Source of the DNA: Winslowiella iniecta
GTDB lineage: Bacteria > Pseudomonadota > Gammaproteobacteria > Enterobacterales > Enterobacteriaceae
Direction of reading: 5' to 3'
Length of the DNA stretch: 64,000 nt
NCBI RefSeq assembly: GCF_001267535.1
Contig: NZ_JRXE01000006.1
Coordinates: 62,001-126,000, forward strand
Part shown: one piece after another, positions 16,176 to 26,589 of the stretch
How positions within the stretch are numbered: the first letter of the stretch is position 1
Layout: each line of letters opens with the position of its first letter
Program-made: the position numbers and the translations under genes
The notes under the pieces: generated by a model
The model's database searches: none
The model's input: the letters and a program-made list of their open reading frames with translations, nothing else
Told to the model about the DNA's origin: nothing

Positions 16176-16228
16176 TAAATATTCTCCCGATTAATACGAC
16201 CGAACAGCCGTGCCAAAGTCTGGTGGTT

Positions 16229-16705
16229 TTATTCCTGACTCTCAATAATGATCTCGTACAGCTCTTCGTCACTCTGCGCTGAACGTAAACGGCGACAGAC
16301 GGTTTTATCCGCCAGTCGTTTCGCCACCAGAGAGAGCGTGTGTAAATGTGTTTTACACTGATCGGCCGGAACAAGCAGGGCGAACAGCAGATCCACTGGC
16401 TGATTATCAATGGCATCAAAAGCGATTGGCTGATCAAGACGGATAAACACGCCAACGGCGCGCAGCGTATCCTCTTCCAGCTTACCGTGTGGGATGGCGA
16501 TACCGTTACCGATACCCGTACTGCCCATACGCTCACGGGTCAGAATCGCTTCGAAGATAGTCTGGTGCGGAAGATTAAGCTGCTTCGCTGCCAATTCGCT
16601 GATAATTTCCAGCGCCCGCTTTTTGCTCTGGCAGTGTACGCCGCTGCGGGTACAGTCAACGCTAAGGACAGAGCTTAATTCCAGTGTTAGATCATTGTTC
16701 ATCAT
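16229..16705 (-). CDS. ptsN: Nitrogen-PTS enzyme IIA component PtsN (EIIA-Ntr)
   Basis: 158 residues, single EIIA domain with the phosphorylated His73 in NGIAIPHGKLEEDTL. It is the terminal phosphate acceptor of PtsP-NPr-PtsN. In E. coli the unphosphorylated form controls potassium uptake (TrkA, KdpD) and KdpDE output. It lies between hpf and rapZ; the 197-base gap to hpf contains a hairpin (16849-16868). Confidence 0.97.
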   Translation of the reverse strand: MMNNDLTLELSSVLSVDCTRSGVHCQSKKRALEIISELAAKQLNLPHQTIFEAILTRERMGSTGIGNGIAIPHGKLEEDTLRAVGVFIRLDQPIAFDAIDNQPVDLLFALLVPADQCKTHLHTLSLVAKRLADKTVCRRLRSAQSDEELYEIIIESQE

Positions 16706-16848
16706 AGTTTCACTTACGTGTTCACTTATGCTGGCTCATCGGTTTACTTTACTCGCCATTCGGTGAGAAAAGCAGCTAATTATTGACAGCAATCTGCGTC
16801 ATCGGCTGCGAATCGCTGGCACAAAACGTTTGCTGTGCCATATCAAAC

Positions 16849-16868
16849 GGGGCGAATAAATTCGCCCC
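16849..16868 (-). other. Hairpin between hpf and ptsN
   Basis: An eight-bp perfect stem GGGGCGAA/TTCGCCCC with a TAAA loop. On the transcribed (minus) strand only a weak T-rich run follows, so it may be a partial terminator or RNA-processing site that lowers ptsN-rapZ-npr expression relative to rpoN-hpf. Confidence 0.55.
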
Positions 16869-16902
16869 GGCCTGATCCCGCTGCCGATGATACAGGGTGA
16901 AT

Positions 16903-17190
16903 TTAGTGTTGTTTTAACTTGTCTTTATGTTTAGTTAACTGGCGCGCGAGTTTATCAATTAACCCGTCAATCGCCGCGTACATATCCACCGCTTCCGAGG
17001 TTGCGTGCAACTCGCCTCCATTCACATGCAGCGTTGCGTCGGCCACCTGAGTGACCTTCTCCACTTTCAGAACAATATAAACCTGATTTATCTGGCTAAA
17101 ATACTGTTCCAGTTTGGCAAATTTGCTATTAACGAAATCACGTAATGGTTCAGTGATCTCAACATGTTGCCCTGTGATATTTAGCTGCAT
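16903..17190 (-). CDS. hpf: Ribosome hibernation promoting factor HPF (short form)
   Basis: 95 residues with the single HPF/RaiA domain and no long C-terminal extension, so the short gammaproteobacterial type. Starts MQLNITGQHVEITEPLRDF. It binds the 30S decoding region and, with RMF, stabilises 100S ribosomes in stationary phase. It sits 23 bases downstream of rpoN, as in E. coli. Confidence 0.97.
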   Translation of the reverse strand: MQLNITGQHVEITEPLRDFVNSKFAKLEQYFSQINQVYIVLKVEKVTQVADATLHVNGGELHATSEAVDMYAAIDGLIDKLARQLTKHKDKLKQH

Positions 17191-17213
17191 AGTGTCTTCC
17201 TTCTCAGTTCAGA

Positions 17214-18653
17214 TCAAACCAATTGCTTGCGCTGGTTCGATGGCGGGATGGATAAAGACTCTCGGTACTTTGCCACAGTTCGACGCGCTACCATGATGCC
17301 TTGATCTGATAGCATAGTCGTTAACTTACTGTCGCTCAGCGGTTTGGCGGGATTTTCCGCCGAGATAAGTTTCTTCACCAGCGCGCGAATAGCGGTAGAG
17401 GAGGCTTCGCCGCCACCTTCGGTATTGACGTGGCTGGAAAAGAAATACTTAAGCTCAAAAATTCCACGTGGACTGTGCAGATACTTTTGCGTGGTCACAC
17501 GCGAAATGGTTGATTCGTGCATGTCGACGGCAGAGGCGATATCTGCCAGCACCATCGGTCGCATAAATTCTTCGCCCTGCTCGAAAAAAGCCTGCTGCTG
17601 TTCCACGATACAGCGTGACACCTTCAGCAGCGTGTCATTGCGACTTTCCAGGCTTTTAATCAGCCACTTCGCTTCCTGCAGATTACTGCGAATAAACTGG
17701 CTGTCGCTGTCGTTACGGCTGCTGCCGCCCAGTGAGGCGTAGTGCTGATTGATTTTAAGTCGCGGTACGCTGTCTGCATTCAGCTCGACTGCCCAACGGC
17801 CGCCAATTTTGCGCACCAGCACGTCGGGGATCACATACTCAGGTTCACTGGTATTGATCGACTGACCAGGGCGAGGATCAAGCGACTGGATCAGTAACAT
17901 CGCGCCCTTTAGCACATCTTCCTTCAGGCGGGTAACGCGCATCAGGCTGCGAAAATCATGGTTGGCCAGCAGATCAAGATGCTCACTGACGATCAACCTG
18001 GCCTCTTTCAGCCACAGGGTTTCCGTCGGATACTGCGACAGCTGTACCAGTAAGCAATCCCGCAGGTCGCGTGCGCCGACGCCGATCGGATCAAAGCGCT
18101 GAATACGTTTCAGCACCGCTTCCACTTCGTCCATCGCCAGATCCTCGTTACCCATGCTGTCATGGATCTCTTCGAGGGTGACGGTCAGATAGCCCATATC
18201 GTCGATCGCATCAACGATCGAGGTGGCAATGGCGCGGTCGGTATCGGTGAAGGGGGTCAGCTCGACTTGCCACATCAGGTAGTCTTGCAGTGACTGGGTG
18301 GTTTCGCCCTGATAAACCGGCAGTTCATCATCATGATAATCAGTACCGGTCCCGGAAGGGGTACCGGCAGTGTAAATTTCATCCCAGGTTGCATCCAGCG
18401 GCAGCTCTTCCGGCATATCCTTCTGTTCAAGCGCCTCACGGGTATCAAGAGCTTCGTTCTCATTCTCCTGATATTCGCGGGCGTCGATCTCTTCATGGAT
18501 ATCGGTTTGCTCAAGCAGTGGGTTGCTTTCCAGCGCCAGCTGTATTTCCTGCTGCAGTTCAAGCGTGGAAAGTTGCAGCAAACGAATGGCCTGCTGCAAT
18601 TGCGGCGTCATCGCGAGCTGTTGGCTAAGCCTGAGTTGCAAACCTTGCTTCAT
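17214..18653 (-). CDS. rpoN: RNA polymerase sigma-54 factor RpoN
   Basis: 479 residues (E. coli 477). Glutamine-rich N-terminal activator-interaction region ([20 protein letters not shown]), an acidic linker (about 50-120), the core-binding domain, a helix-turn-helix and the C-terminal RpoN box [10 protein letters not shown] that contacts the -24 element. It directs nitrogen-limitation and other enhancer-dependent promoters. The NtrC-like sites at 10552-10934 would act through it. First gene of rpoN-hpf-ptsN-rapZ-npr, downstream of lptB. Confidence 0.98.
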   Translation of the reverse strand: MKQGLQLRLSQQLAMTPQLQQAIRLLQLSTLELQQEIQLALESNPLLEQTDIHEEIDAREYQENENEALDTREALEQKDMPEELPLDATWDEIYTAGTPSGTGTDYHDDELPVYQGETTQSLQDYLMWQVELTPFTDTDRAIATSIVDAIDDMGYLTVTLEEIHDSMGNEDLAMDEVEAVLKRIQRFDPIGVGARDLRDCLLVQLSQYPTETLWLKEARLIVSEHLDLLANHDFRSLMRVTRLKEDVLKGAMLLIQSLDPRPGQSINTSEPEYVIPDVLVRKIGGRWAVELNADSVPRLKINQHYASLGGSSRNDSDSQFIRSNLQEAKWLIKSLESRNDTLLKVSRCIVEQQQAFFEQGEEFMRPMVLADIASAVDMHESTISRVTTQKYLHSPRGIFELKYFFSSHVNTEGGGEASSTAIRALVKKLISAENPAKPLSDSKLTTMLSDQGIMVARRTVAKYRESLSIPPSNQRKQLV

Positions 18654-18701
18654 ATTCAGGATACAAATTCCTAAGAAATCATGCGTGAAACAAACACCAT
18701 A

Positions 18702-19427
18702 TCAGAGTCTGAACTCTTCACCCAAATAGACGCGCTTAACTTGTTCATCGGCCAGCACTTCTTCCGGCGTACCGTGAGCGATCAGGTGACCCTGGCTGAC
18801 GATATATGCCCGCTCACAAACCGCGAGAGTCTCGCGCACGTTGTGGTCGGTAATCAGCACGCCAAGGCCGCTGTCACGCAGATGTTCAATGATTTTCTTG
18901 ATATCAATCACTGAGATCGGATCAACACCGGCGAAGGGTTCATCCAGCAGGATAAATTTCGGATTGGCGGCCAGCGCACGTGCGATCTCGACGCGACGGC
19001 GTTCACCGCCGGAAAGAGACTGACCAAGGTTGTCACGCAGGTGCTCGATATGAAACTCTTCCATCAGCTCTTTGGCGCGATCCTCACGCTGCTCGGAAGT
19101 CAGATCGTCACGGATCTGCAACACCGCCATCAGGTTGTCATAAACGCTAAGACGGCGGAAGATCGAGGCTTCCTGCGGCAGATAACCGATACCGCGACGC
19201 GCACGCGCGTGCAACGGCAGGATACTGATATCTTCTTCGTCAATCACAATGCGACCGGCATCACGCGGTACAATGCCGACCACCATGTAGAAGGTGGTGG
19301 TCTTACCGGCACCGTTTGGCCCCAGCAGACCAACGATCTCGCCAGATTTCACTTCCAGACTGACATCTTCCACCACACGACGGCCTTTGTAAGCCTTCGC
19401 CAGGTTTTCAGCGATTAAGGTTGCCAT
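18702..19427 (-). CDS. lptB: LPS export ABC transporter ATP-binding protein LptB
   Basis: 241 residues: Walker A GPNGAGKT (36-43), signature [15 protein letters not shown], Walker [14 protein letters not shown], and an H-loop in DHNVRETL. It powers extraction of lipopolysaccharide from the inner membrane with LptFG and feeds LptC. It lies six bases downstream of lptA. Confidence 0.98.
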   Translation of the reverse strand: MATLIAENLAKAYKGRRVVEDVSLEVKSGEIVGLLGPNGAGKTTTFYMVVGIVPRDAGRIVIDEEDISILPLHARARRGIGYLPQEASIFRRLSVYDNLMAVLQIRDDLTSEQREDRAKELMEEFHIEHLRDNLGQSLSGGERRRVEIARALAANPKFILLDEPFAGVDPISVIDIKKIIEHLRDSGLGVLITDHNVRETLAVCERAYIVSQGHLIAHGTPEEVLADEQVKRVYLGEEFRL

Positions 19428-19433
19428 AGCGAA

Positions 19434-19988
19434 TTAGTTACTCTTTTTCTGATTGTTGGACGGTGTGCCTTTGTCCTGCAACTGCGAAGGTACCAGCACA
19501 GTGGTCACGCGTTTGCCGCTGTTGCCAAAGGCCTGCATCTTCTGTTCTTTTACCAGATAAGTAATGCGATCGCCTTTCACGTTGCTGTCGAGCTGCTCAA
19601 GATAAGCGTTACCAGTCAACTCAATGAAATCTTTCGCCAGTTCATAATGCATTTTTTGCGCATGGCCTCTGACCGGCTTGCCATTATCCTGCATCTGGTA
19701 GAAGGTCGCCGGGTTGCCCCAGGCGTCAACCACCGTTTTACTGCTGTCGCCGCCTGGCCGGGTAACCACCACCTTATCAGCGGTAATTTTGATCGAGCCT
19801 TGAGTCACGATGACATTCCCGGTAAAGGTCGCCACGTTGCCCTGCATATCCAGCGACTGGTTTTCCGAGTCGATATTGACCGGCTTTTCCGAGTCACCGG
19901 TCAGCGCGAAAGCCGGCAGGCTGGTGGCGAACAGTGCGCCGATCAGCAGGAGTTTAAGGCTGTGGTTGTTGTGCATTTTGAATTTCAT
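19434..19988 (-). CDS. lptA: LPS periplasmic bridge protein LptA
   Basis: 184 residues from MKFKMHNN at 19988. Signal peptide of about 28 residues ending in PAFA, then the OstA/LptA beta-jellyroll with SLDMQGNVATFTGNVIVTQG. LptA oligomers bridge LptC and LptD and carry lipopolysaccharide across the periplasm. The start lies inside lptC (35-base overlap, as in E. coli), with AAGG about 14 bases upstream. A longer in-frame start at 20042 inside lptC would add a non-conserved 18-residue extension and is rejected. Confidence 0.96.
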   Translation of the reverse strand: MKFKMHNNHSLKLLLIGALFATSLPAFALTGDSEKPVNIDSENQSLDMQGNVATFTGNVIVTQGSIKITADKVVVTRPGGDSSKTVVDAWGNPATFYQMQDNGKPVRGHAQKMHYELAKDFIELTGNAYLEQLDSNVKGDRITYLVKEQKMQAFGNSGKRVTTVLVPSQLQDKGTPSNNQKKSN

Positions 19989-20532
19989 AAGAGGTTTTGA
20001 CCTTTTCAAGCAACTCGGCAGTTTTCGTCCGTAAATTTCCACGCATCTTCATACCGGTAGAGTTAAAGCTGCGGCCATAAATCGTGACCTGATCGTCGGA
20101 CGTCACGTCCTGCGTGACCAGGTTAACCTGAGCATTATCGGTTTTGATACGCTCCAGTTGAGAATCCTGTGTAAGGCTATTAACTTCGACATGACCATAC
20201 AGAAAGAGTTTACGGTCTTTTGTTAGTTTGGCCTTATCCGAGCGTACTGACCAGGTGGGGACTTTGTTTTCGTCATAGGTGGTCATGATCGGATTATCAA
20301 ACCAGCTCACCTCTTGCTCCTGGAAGTAAGTCACTTTGTCGGAGACCAGTTTATAGCTCAGTGCGCCCAATGGGTTATAAACCACGGTGCTGGAGTTGGC
20401 ACTGGTATAGGTCGGTTGCTGATTATTAGTGGCGACCGGCTCCTGGCCATCATCATTGGTCAGGCTCCAGCCCACCAGGATAATGGCAATCAGTGCCAGC
20501 AGTAGCGTAATCCAACGCCTGGTTTTACTCAT
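19954..20532 (-). CDS. lptC: LPS export protein LptC
   Basis: 192 residues: single N-terminal membrane anchor (about 7-24) and a periplasmic OstA-like fold. It accepts lipopolysaccharide from LptB2FG and hands it to LptA. It overlaps kdsC by four bases at its start and lptA by 35 bases at its end, so the kdsC-lptC-lptA-lptB chain is tightly coupled. Confidence 0.96.
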   Translation of the reverse strand: MSKTRRWITLLLALIAIILVGWSLTNDDGQEPVATNNQQPTYTSANSSTVVYNPLGALSYKLVSDKVTYFQEQEVSWFDNPIMTTYDENKVPTWSVRSDKAKLTKDRKLFLYGHVEVNSLTQDSQLERIKTDNAQVNLVTQDVTSDDQVTIYGRSFNSTGMKMRGNLRTKTAELLEKVKTSYEIQNAQQPQP

Positions 20533-21095
20533 ACAGATTGCCCTTTGGCATCATCAAACTTATCCTGCGCGATCAGTATCAGATCGCAGATTTCGCGAAC
20601 GGCGCCGCGCCCCCCTGCAATACGGGTGACATAATTCGCCCGCGGCAGCAGTACCGGATGCGCGTCAGCGACGGCGACGCTTAATCCCACTTTCGCCATC
20701 ACTGGCCAGTCAATTAAATCATCACCGATATAGGCGACCTGCTCCGGGCTGAGTGACAGTTTATCCAGAAGTTCGCCGAAGGCCAAAAGCTTATCCGACT
20801 GTCCCTGATAAAGATGTTGAATTCCCAGCGTCTTGCAGCGATCTTCCAACAGTCTGGCGTTGCGGCCGGTTATAATAGCCACTTCCACCGATGAGGTCAG
20901 CAGACAGCGAATCCCATAGCCATCGCGTACGTTAAACGCTTTCAGCTCTTCGCCGGAATTGCCCATATAAATCACGCCGTCGGACATGACGCCGTCAACA
21001 TCGCAAATTAGCAGGCGGATCTGTTTGGCTCGTGCCATGACTTCCTGGCTGACGGCACCGTAGCAGGTGTCGACCACTGCCTCTGTCTGACTCAT
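20529..21095 (-). CDS. kdsC: 3-deoxy-D-manno-octulosonate-8-phosphate phosphatase KdsC
   Basis: 188 residues, HAD family with no cap domain. The DxD motif is in LLICDVDGVMSDG (Asp32, Asp34). VAIITGRNARLLEDR and YIGDDLIDWPVM supply the other HAD motifs. It removes phosphate from KDO-8-phosphate in the KDO branch of lipid A-core synthesis. It lies between kdsD and lptC. Confidence 0.97.
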   Translation of the reverse strand: MSQTEAVVDTCYGAVSQEVMARAKQIRLLICDVDGVMSDGVIYMGNSGEELKAFNVRDGYGIRCLLTSSVEVAIITGRNARLLEDRCKTLGIQHLYQGQSDKLLAFGELLDKLSLSPEQVAYIGDDLIDWPVMAKVGLSVAVADAHPVLLPRANYVTRIAGGRGAVREICDLILIAQDKFDDAKGQSV

Positions 21096-21112
21096 TATTA
21101 CTGGTTTCCTTT

Positions 21113-22099
21113 TCAGACTACGCCCGCGCGCAGCATGTCATGCATATGTACCACACCCAGCAACTGGTCGCCATCGGCAACCATCACGGCGGTAATATGT
21201 TTGGTTTGCATCAGGTTCAGTGCATCAACCGCCAGCATGGCAGGACGCACGCGAATGCCGCCCGGCGTCATCACGCTGGCGATTGAGGCGTTCTGGAAGT
21301 CGATCCCCATATCAAACACCCGGCGCAGGTCACCGTCGGTGAATACCCCTTCAATCTTCATTAAGTCATTGACGATCACTGTCATACCCAGATTTTTACG
21401 GGTGATCTCCAGCAGTGCATCGCGCAGTGAGGCATCTTTGCTGACATGAGGTATTTCATCGCCGCTGTGCATGATATCACTGACGCGCAGCAATAATTTG
21501 CGCCCCAACGCGCCACCCGGATGAGAAAGGGCAAAATCTTCTGCGGTGAAGCCACGCGCTTTCAGCAGTGCCACCGCCAGCGCGTCGCCCATCACCAGCG
21601 CCGCCGTGGTGCTGGACGTCGGTGCCAGACCGAGCGGGCACGCCTCTTGTGGCACTTTGACGCACAGATGAATATCGGCGGCACGCCCCATGGTGCTGTC
21701 CGGACGGCTGGTCAGGCAAATCAGTGAAACCTGCAACCGCTTTAGTACCGGGATCAACGCCAGAATTTCACCCGATTCGCCGGAATTGGAAACCGCAATC
21801 ACGATATCACTGGCGGTGACCATACCAAGATCGCCATGGCTGGCTTCGCCCGGATGGACAAAAAACGCCGGTGTACCGGTGCTGGCAAAGGTGGCGGCCA
21901 TTTTTTTGCCGATATGGCCGGACTTGCCCATCCCCATCACAATCACTTTGCCCTGGCAATAAAACATCTTTTCACAGGCGCGGCTAAAGTCGTCGTTAAT
22001 ATACTGATCGAGCTCTTCGAGCCCCAGACGTTCGATGCGTAATACATCTTTTCCCGCCTGCTGAAAATCGAAACCGGGTTCAAGGTTGATATGAGACAT
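21113..22099 (-). CDS. kdsD: D-arabinose-5-phosphate isomerase KdsD
   Basis: 328 residues: an N-terminal SIS sugar-isomerase domain (GKSGHIGKKMAATFASTGTP; HPGEASHGDLGMV) and two C-terminal CBS domains (about 205-328). It converts ribulose-5-phosphate to arabinose-5-phosphate, the first step towards KDO. It is followed 17 bases later by kdsC. Confidence 0.97.
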   Translation of the reverse strand: MSHINLEPGFDFQQAGKDVLRIERLGLEELDQYINDDFSRACEKMFYCQGKVIVMGMGKSGHIGKKMAATFASTGTPAFFVHPGEASHGDLGMVTASDIVIAVSNSGESGEILALIPVLKRLQVSLICLTSRPDSTMGRAADIHLCVKVPQEACPLGLAPTSSTTAALVMGDALAVALLKARGFTAEDFALSHPGGALGRKLLLRVSDIMHSGDEIPHVSKDASLRDALLEITRKNLGMTVIVNDLMKIEGVFTDGDLRRVFDMGIDFQNASIASVMTPGGIRVRPAMLAVDALNLMQTKHITAVMVADGDQLLGVVHMHDMLRAGVV

Positions 22100-22118
22100 G
22101 GTTTTTCAGTCCTTTCAA

Positions 22119-23096
22119 TCAGATTGAGCTGTTCGGAAGCAGATAAAGCGTGGCGACCCAGCCAATAAAACCGCACAGTAACAGCGTACCGGCCACACGC
22201 CCGATACGCCGACTGCGCTGCAGGCAGATCAAGGTAAACAGGGCGCTGACGCCCAGCATCACCCAGTAGTCGCGGGCAAATGCACTGACATCAATGGTGC
22301 CGGGATAAATTATCGCCGGAATACCGAGCACAATGGCAATATTATAAATGTTGGAGCCAATCAGGTTACCGATGGCGATATCATCTTCACCTTTCAGCGC
22401 CCCGGCGATCACCGTGGCCAGCTCGGGTAAGCTGGTGCCGACCGAAATAATCGTCAGGCCAATCACCAGTTCGCTGACGCCAAAGTAGTCGGCAATCACC
22501 GTCGCATTGTCAATCACCATACGGGTCGACATCGGCAGCATAATCAATGCCACCGCCAGCCAGAGAAATGCCACGGTGTTACCAGCGTCATCGCGCGGCA
22601 GTTCCGCCAGCTGCTCGCGGGTCAGCGTGTCGTTATTGTCGCGTTCTGCACGGCGGGCAATCTTAATAATAAATGCCAGATAAATGGCGGCGATGGCGAT
22701 CAGTCCGACGCCGTCCAGCCGACTCAGCTGGTTATCAAATAACATAAAACCACACAGCAGCGTGACCAGTAGCATCAGCGGCAGTTCGCGCCGTACCAGA
22801 TTAGAGTGTACCGTTAAGGGATGTAGTAATGCCGCGCCGCCTAAGATCAGCAAAATATTGGTAATATTAGAACCCATCGCGGTGCCGACGGCGATATCCA
22901 TCTGGCCATGGGTTGCGGCAGAGAAAGAGACAATCAGCTCGGGCAGGGAGGTGCCGATACCTACCACCGTCATGCCGATGATTAACGGCGGAATCCCTAA
23001 CGAACGGCATAATATTGCAGCACTAAAAACCAGACGATCTGCACCATAGACCAGTAAAATTAAACCGATAACTAAGAGTGCTGTAGCTAAAAGCAT
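22119..23096 (-). CDS. yrbG: Inner-membrane calcium/sodium antiporter-like protein YrbG
   Basis: 325 residues from MLLATALL with AAAGGAC upstream, matching E. coli YrbG. Around ten membrane helices. The two inverted repeats of the cation/Ca exchanger family show as GTSLPEL twice and as GSNITNI/GSNIYNI. Substrate not proven in E. coli. An upstream in-frame start at 23315 would add 73 unconserved residues and is rejected. First gene of the kds-lpt-rpoN run. Confidence 0.95.
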   Translation of the reverse strand: MLLATALLVIGLILLVYGADRLVFSAAILCRSLGIPPLIIGMTVVGIGTSLPELIVSFSAATHGQMDIAVGTAMGSNITNILLILGGAALLHPLTVHSNLVRRELPLMLLVTLLCGFMLFDNQLSRLDGVGLIAIAAIYLAFIIKIARRAERDNNDTLTREQLAELPRDDAGNTVAFLWLAVALIMLPMSTRMVIDNATVIADYFGVSELVIGLTIISVGTSLPELATVIAGALKGEDDIAIGNLIGSNIYNIAIVLGIPAIIYPGTIDVSAFARDYWVMLGVSALFTLICLQRSRRIGRVAGTLLLCGFIGWVATLYLLPNSSI

Positions 23097-23368
23097 GAAA
23101 AGTCCTTTGATCGGATATAATCGTCGGTTTGCCTGATTCGACGTTAAGGCGGTAAAAACGGAGAATGGCAGTGATTTTGACGGGGTGTGAGGCAAAAGTA
23201 AAACTAAGGCTGCCCTGTAGAGTGATGTGGCGAAAGATAATTGAGGGCAACCAATGCCAGTTATTGCCACAACTTCGCAGTAAGTTTCTGTAAAAGTGTC
23301 CGCTGTCGCCTGCACCAGGCTACCATAGGCGGTAAATTATATGCCTGAAAATTTGGGAAGGGTTAACG

Positions 23369-24181
23369 ATGAGCCAGACGGCAACGAATCTGGTCGATGT
23401 GCGTGGAGTCAGTTTTGCCCGCGGCAATCGGCCTATTTTCGACAACATCTCGCTGACGGTGCCAAAAGGGAAAGTGACCGCGATTATGGGTCCTTCAGGC
23501 ATTGGTAAGACCACACTGCTGCGGTTAATTGGCGGGCAGCTGCAACCTGATGCCGGTGAAATCTGGTTTAATGGCGAGAATATTCCGGCACTCTCACGCT
23601 CGGGCCTTTATGAAGCGCGTAAAAAGATGAGCATGCTGTTTCAGTCCGGGGCGCTGTTTACTGACCTGACGGTCTATGAAAATGTCGCCTGGCCGCTGCG
23701 TGAGCATACCCGCTTGCCGAAGCCGCTGCTGCACAGCACGGTAATGATGAAACTGGAAGCGGTCGGACTGCGCGGCGCGGCTTATCTGAAGCCCTCGGAG
23801 CTTTCCGGCGGCATGGCGCGACGTGCTGCGCTGGCGCGTGCCATTGCGCTCGAACCTGAGCTGATTATGTTTGACGAGCCGTTTGTCGGCCAGGACCCGA
23901 TTACCATGGGGGTGCTGGTAAAACTGATCGATGAACTTAACCATTCGCTGGGCGTAACCTGCATTGTGGTTTCACATGATGTGCCAGAGGTATTGAGCAT
24001 TGCCGACTACGCCTATATTGTTGCGGGGCAAAAAATTATTGCTCAGGGCACCACCCACCAACTGAATGAAAATAAAGATGCGCGGGTGCGCCAGTTTATC
24101 GATGGCATTGCTGACGGACCGGTGCCATTCCGTTTTCCCGCAGGGGATTACCTTACCGATTTAACCGGTTCAGGGAGCTAA
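23369..24181 (+). CDS. mlaF: Phospholipid ABC transporter ATP-binding protein MlaF
   Basis: 270 residues: Walker A GPSGIGKT (41-48), signature [15 protein letters not shown], Walker [14 protein letters not shown] and switch His in [11 protein letters not shown]. It powers MlaFEDB, which moves phospholipids between the inner membrane and MlaC and so keeps outer-membrane lipid asymmetry. First gene of mlaFEDCB, divergent from yrbG. Confidence 0.97.
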   Translation: MSQTATNLVDVRGVSFARGNRPIFDNISLTVPKGKVTAIMGPSGIGKTTLLRLIGGQLQPDAGEIWFNGENIPALSRSGLYEARKKMSMLFQSGALFTDLTVYENVAWPLREHTRLPKPLLHSTVMMKLEAVGLRGAAYLKPSELSGGMARRAALARAIALEPELIMFDEPFVGQDPITMGVLVKLIDELNHSLGVTCIVVSHDVPEVLSIADYAYIVAGQKIIAQGTTHQLNENKDARVRQFIDGIADGPVPFRFPAGDYLTDLTGSGS

Positions 24182-24188
24182 TCAACCG

Positions 24189-24971
24189 ATGCTAATACGT
24201 GCGCTGGCATCTCTCGGGCGACAGGGAATTAACACATTCGCTTCCTTTGGTCGTGCCGGGCTGATGTTGTTCCATGCCCTTGCGGGTAAACCTGAATTTC
24301 GCAAACATGCGCCGCTACTGATCAAACAGTTGTACAGCGTGGGTGTGTTGTCGCTATTAATTATTGTGGTTTCTGGCCTGTTTATCGGCATGGTATTGGG
24401 TTTGCAGGGTTACCTGGTGCTCACTACCTACAGTGCTGAGAGCAGTCTTGGCATGCTGGTGGCGCTGTCATTGCTGCGCGAACTGGGGCCGGTGGTGACC
24501 GCGCTGTTGTTTGCCGGGCGGGCCGGTTCCGCACTGACCGCTGAAATTGGCCTGATGAAAGCGACAGAGCAGCTCTCCAGTATGGAGATGATGGCGGTCG
24601 ATCCGTTACGCCGGGTAATCTCTCCACGCTTCTGGGCGGGTTTTATCAGTATGCCCCTGCTGGCGCTGATTTTTACCGCCGTTGGCATCTGGGGCGGATC
24701 ACTGGTCGGCGTCAACTGGAAAGGTATCGATAGCGGTTTCTTCTGGTCTGCGATGCAGAGCGCAGTCGATTTCCGTATGGATATCATCAACTGTGTTATT
24801 AAGAGCGCGGTATTTGCCATTACGGTGATGTGGATCGCGCTGTTTAACGGTTACGACGCTATTCCGACTTCGGAAGGTATCAGTCGGGCGACGACGCGCA
24901 CTGTGGTGCATTCATCACTGGCGGTGCTCGGTTTAGATTTTGTGCTCACGGCACTGATGTTTGGGAACTGA
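24189..24971 (+). CDS. mlaE: Phospholipid ABC transporter permease MlaE
   Basis: 260 residues, MlaE permease family with five to six hydrophobic segments and the family motif [20 protein letters not shown]. It forms the membrane core of MlaFEDB. It lies seven bases downstream of mlaF; mlaD follows after four bases. Confidence 0.97.
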   Translation: MLIRALASLGRQGINTFASFGRAGLMLFHALAGKPEFRKHAPLLIKQLYSVGVLSLLIIVVSGLFIGMVLGLQGYLVLTTYSAESSLGMLVALSLLRELGPVVTALLFAGRAGSALTAEIGLMKATEQLSSMEMMAVDPLRRVISPRFWAGFISMPLLALIFTAVGIWGGSLVGVNWKGIDSGFFWSAMQSAVDFRMDIINCVIKSAVFAITVMWIALFNGYDAIPTSEGISRATTRTVVHSSLAVLGLDFVLTALMFGN

Positions 24972-24975
24972 TTCA

Positions 24976-25524
24976 ATGCAAACCAAGAAAAGTGAAATTT
25001 GGGTAGGCGTGTTTATGTTACTGGCGTTGGGCGCGATAGTGTTTCTGTGCCTGCGTGTGGCGGATGTTCAGTCGCTCGGCACTCAGCCGACCTGGAAGCT
25101 CTATGCTACCTTTGACAATATTGGCGGCCTGAAAAACAGCTCACCGGTAAAAATTGGCGGTGTGGTCATCGGGCGTGTCACCGATATCTCGCTCGACCCG
25201 AAAAACTATTCGCCGCGCGTGACAATGGCTATCGAAGATCAATACAAAGACATTCCTGATACCAGTTCGCTGGCGATTCGTACCTCGGGCCTGTTGGGTG
25301 AGCAATATTTGGCGCTCAATGTCGGCTTTGACGACCCGGAAATGGGTACTGCAATGCTGAAAGATGGCGATACTTTACAGGATACCAAATCCGCGATGGT
25401 GCTTGAGGATCTGATTGGTCAGTTCCTGTATAAGAGCGGCGACAGTGGCGATAAAAAACAGCAAGAGCAGGATGCCCCGGCAACGGGTGCGGCACCGGCT
25501 TCTGCTGCACCTGAACAACCATAA
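24976..25524 (+). CDS. mlaD: MCE-domain phospholipid-binding protein MlaD
   Basis: 182 residues from MQTKKSEIWVG. One N-terminal membrane helix (about 8-26) and an MCE domain (about 39-116) with KIGGVVIGRV and SGLLGEQYLALNVG. Known MlaD forms a hexameric ring that channels phospholipid between MlaE and MlaC. The C-terminal tail is Ala/Pro/Gln-rich and disordered. A start at 24961 would overlap mlaE and is not conserved. Confidence 0.96.
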   Translation: MQTKKSEIWVGVFMLLALGAIVFLCLRVADVQSLGTQPTWKLYATFDNIGGLKNSSPVKIGGVVIGRVTDISLDPKNYSPRVTMAIEDQYKDIPDTSSLAIRTSGLLGEQYLALNVGFDDPEMGTAMLKDGDTLQDTKSAMVLEDLIGQFLYKSGDSGDKKQQEQDAPATGAAPASAAPEQP

Positions 25525-25537
25525 GAGGTAATTACGC

Positions 25538-26170
25538 ATGTTTAAACGTTTACTGATGGTCGCGATGCTGGCGATTGTGCCACTGGCGGCAAGTGCAGCC
25601 GATCAAAGCGATCCTTACAAATTAATGAACGAAGCGGCGGGTAAAACCTTTACTCGTCTGAAAAATGAGCAGCCTAAAATTAAGCAGAACCCTGACTATC
25701 TGCGCCAGGTGGTTCGTGAAGAGTTGCTGCCGTATGTGCAGATCAAATACGCCGGCGCGTTGGTACTGGGTCGCTATTACAAAGACGCCACTCCAGCCCA
25801 GCGTGATGCCTACTTCAAAGCCTTTGGTGCTTATCTTGAGCAGGCTTACGGTCAGGCACTGGCGTTATACAACGGTCAGACCTACCAGATTGCCCCTGCG
25901 CAGCCGCTGGGTGATGCAAATATCATCGCGATCCGTGTGACGATTATTGATCCTAACGGCCGTCCACCGGTACGCCTCGATTTCCAGTGGCGTAAGAACA
26001 GCCGCACTGGCGACTGGCAGGCGTATGATATGATCGCCGAAGGCATCAGCATGATCACCACCAAGCAGAATGAGTGGAGTGATACTCTGCGCCAGAAAGG
26101 CGTTGATGGCCTGACTGAGCAGCTGAAATCCTATGCTGCGCAGCCAATCAAACTGGATCAGCAAAAGTAA
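25538..26170 (+). CDS. mlaC: Periplasmic phospholipid-binding protein MlaC
   Basis: 210 residues with a signal peptide cut after about residue 20 (ASA/ADQ). It shuttles phospholipids between the MlaA-porin complex in the outer membrane and MlaFEDB. Conserved [20 protein letters not shown] and [16 protein letters not shown] are visible. Its stop overlaps the mlaB start (TAATG). Confidence 0.97.
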   Translation: MFKRLLMVAMLAIVPLAASAADQSDPYKLMNEAAGKTFTRLKNEQPKIKQNPDYLRQVVREELLPYVQIKYAGALVLGRYYKDATPAQRDAYFKAFGAYLEQAYGQALALYNGQTYQIAPAQPLGDANIIAIRVTIIDPNGRPPVRLDFQWRKNSRTGDWQAYDMIAEGISMITTKQNEWSDTLRQKGVDGLTEQLKSYAAQPIKLDQQK

Positions 26171-26472
26171 TGACAGAACAACTCAGTTGGCAGGTTGAAG
26201 CGTCAACGCTGCGTCTGCAGGGTGAACTCGATCGTGAAACGTTGCTGTCACTCTGGGAGCAGCGTGAAACCGTGATGAAACAGATCGATACAATCGATGT
26301 CTCGGCGCTGGACAGAGTGGACTCAGCTGGCCTCGCGTTACTGGTTCATCTGCGCCAGATTTTGCAACAGCAGGGTAAGAGTCCGCTTTTTACCGGCGTT
26401 ACCGATAAATTAAGCTCGCTAATTACCCTGTATAATTTGCAGCAAATCATTGTTTCCACGACTGAGTCTTAA
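26170..26472 (+). CDS. mlaB: STAS-domain protein MlaB
   Basis: 100 residues, single STAS domain with the motif VSALDRVDSAGLALLVHL. It binds MlaF at the cytoplasmic face and is needed for assembly and activity of MlaFEDB. Start overlaps the mlaC stop by one base. Last gene of the operon, followed by a terminator. Confidence 0.96.
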   Translation: MTEQLSWQVEASTLRLQGELDRETLLSLWEQRETVMKQIDTIDVSALDRVDSAGLALLVHLRQILQQQGKSPLFTGVTDKLSSLITLYNLQQIIVSTTES

Positions 26473-26493
26473 CGCTCAGCCGGCCAGCACGCA

Positions 26494-26520
26494 AAGCCCC
26501 TGACTATTCAGGGGCTTTTT
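26494..26520 (+). terminator. Rho-independent terminator of mlaFEDCB
   Basis: The ten-bp stem AAGCCCCTGA/TCAGGGGCTT with a CTAT loop is followed by a T-run, 21 bases past the mlaB stop. Confidence 0.92.
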
Positions 26521-26589
26521 GCTTGTTTAAGATAAATTCCGTTTCCACTACTATGTCACCCTGTTTATCATCAAATTAGTTAGAGCATC

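Noticed and set aside
23097-23315. Upstream extension of yrbG by 73 codons
   Set aside because: The added part is not hydrophobic in the family pattern, and ATG 23096 has its own ribosome site and the conserved start.
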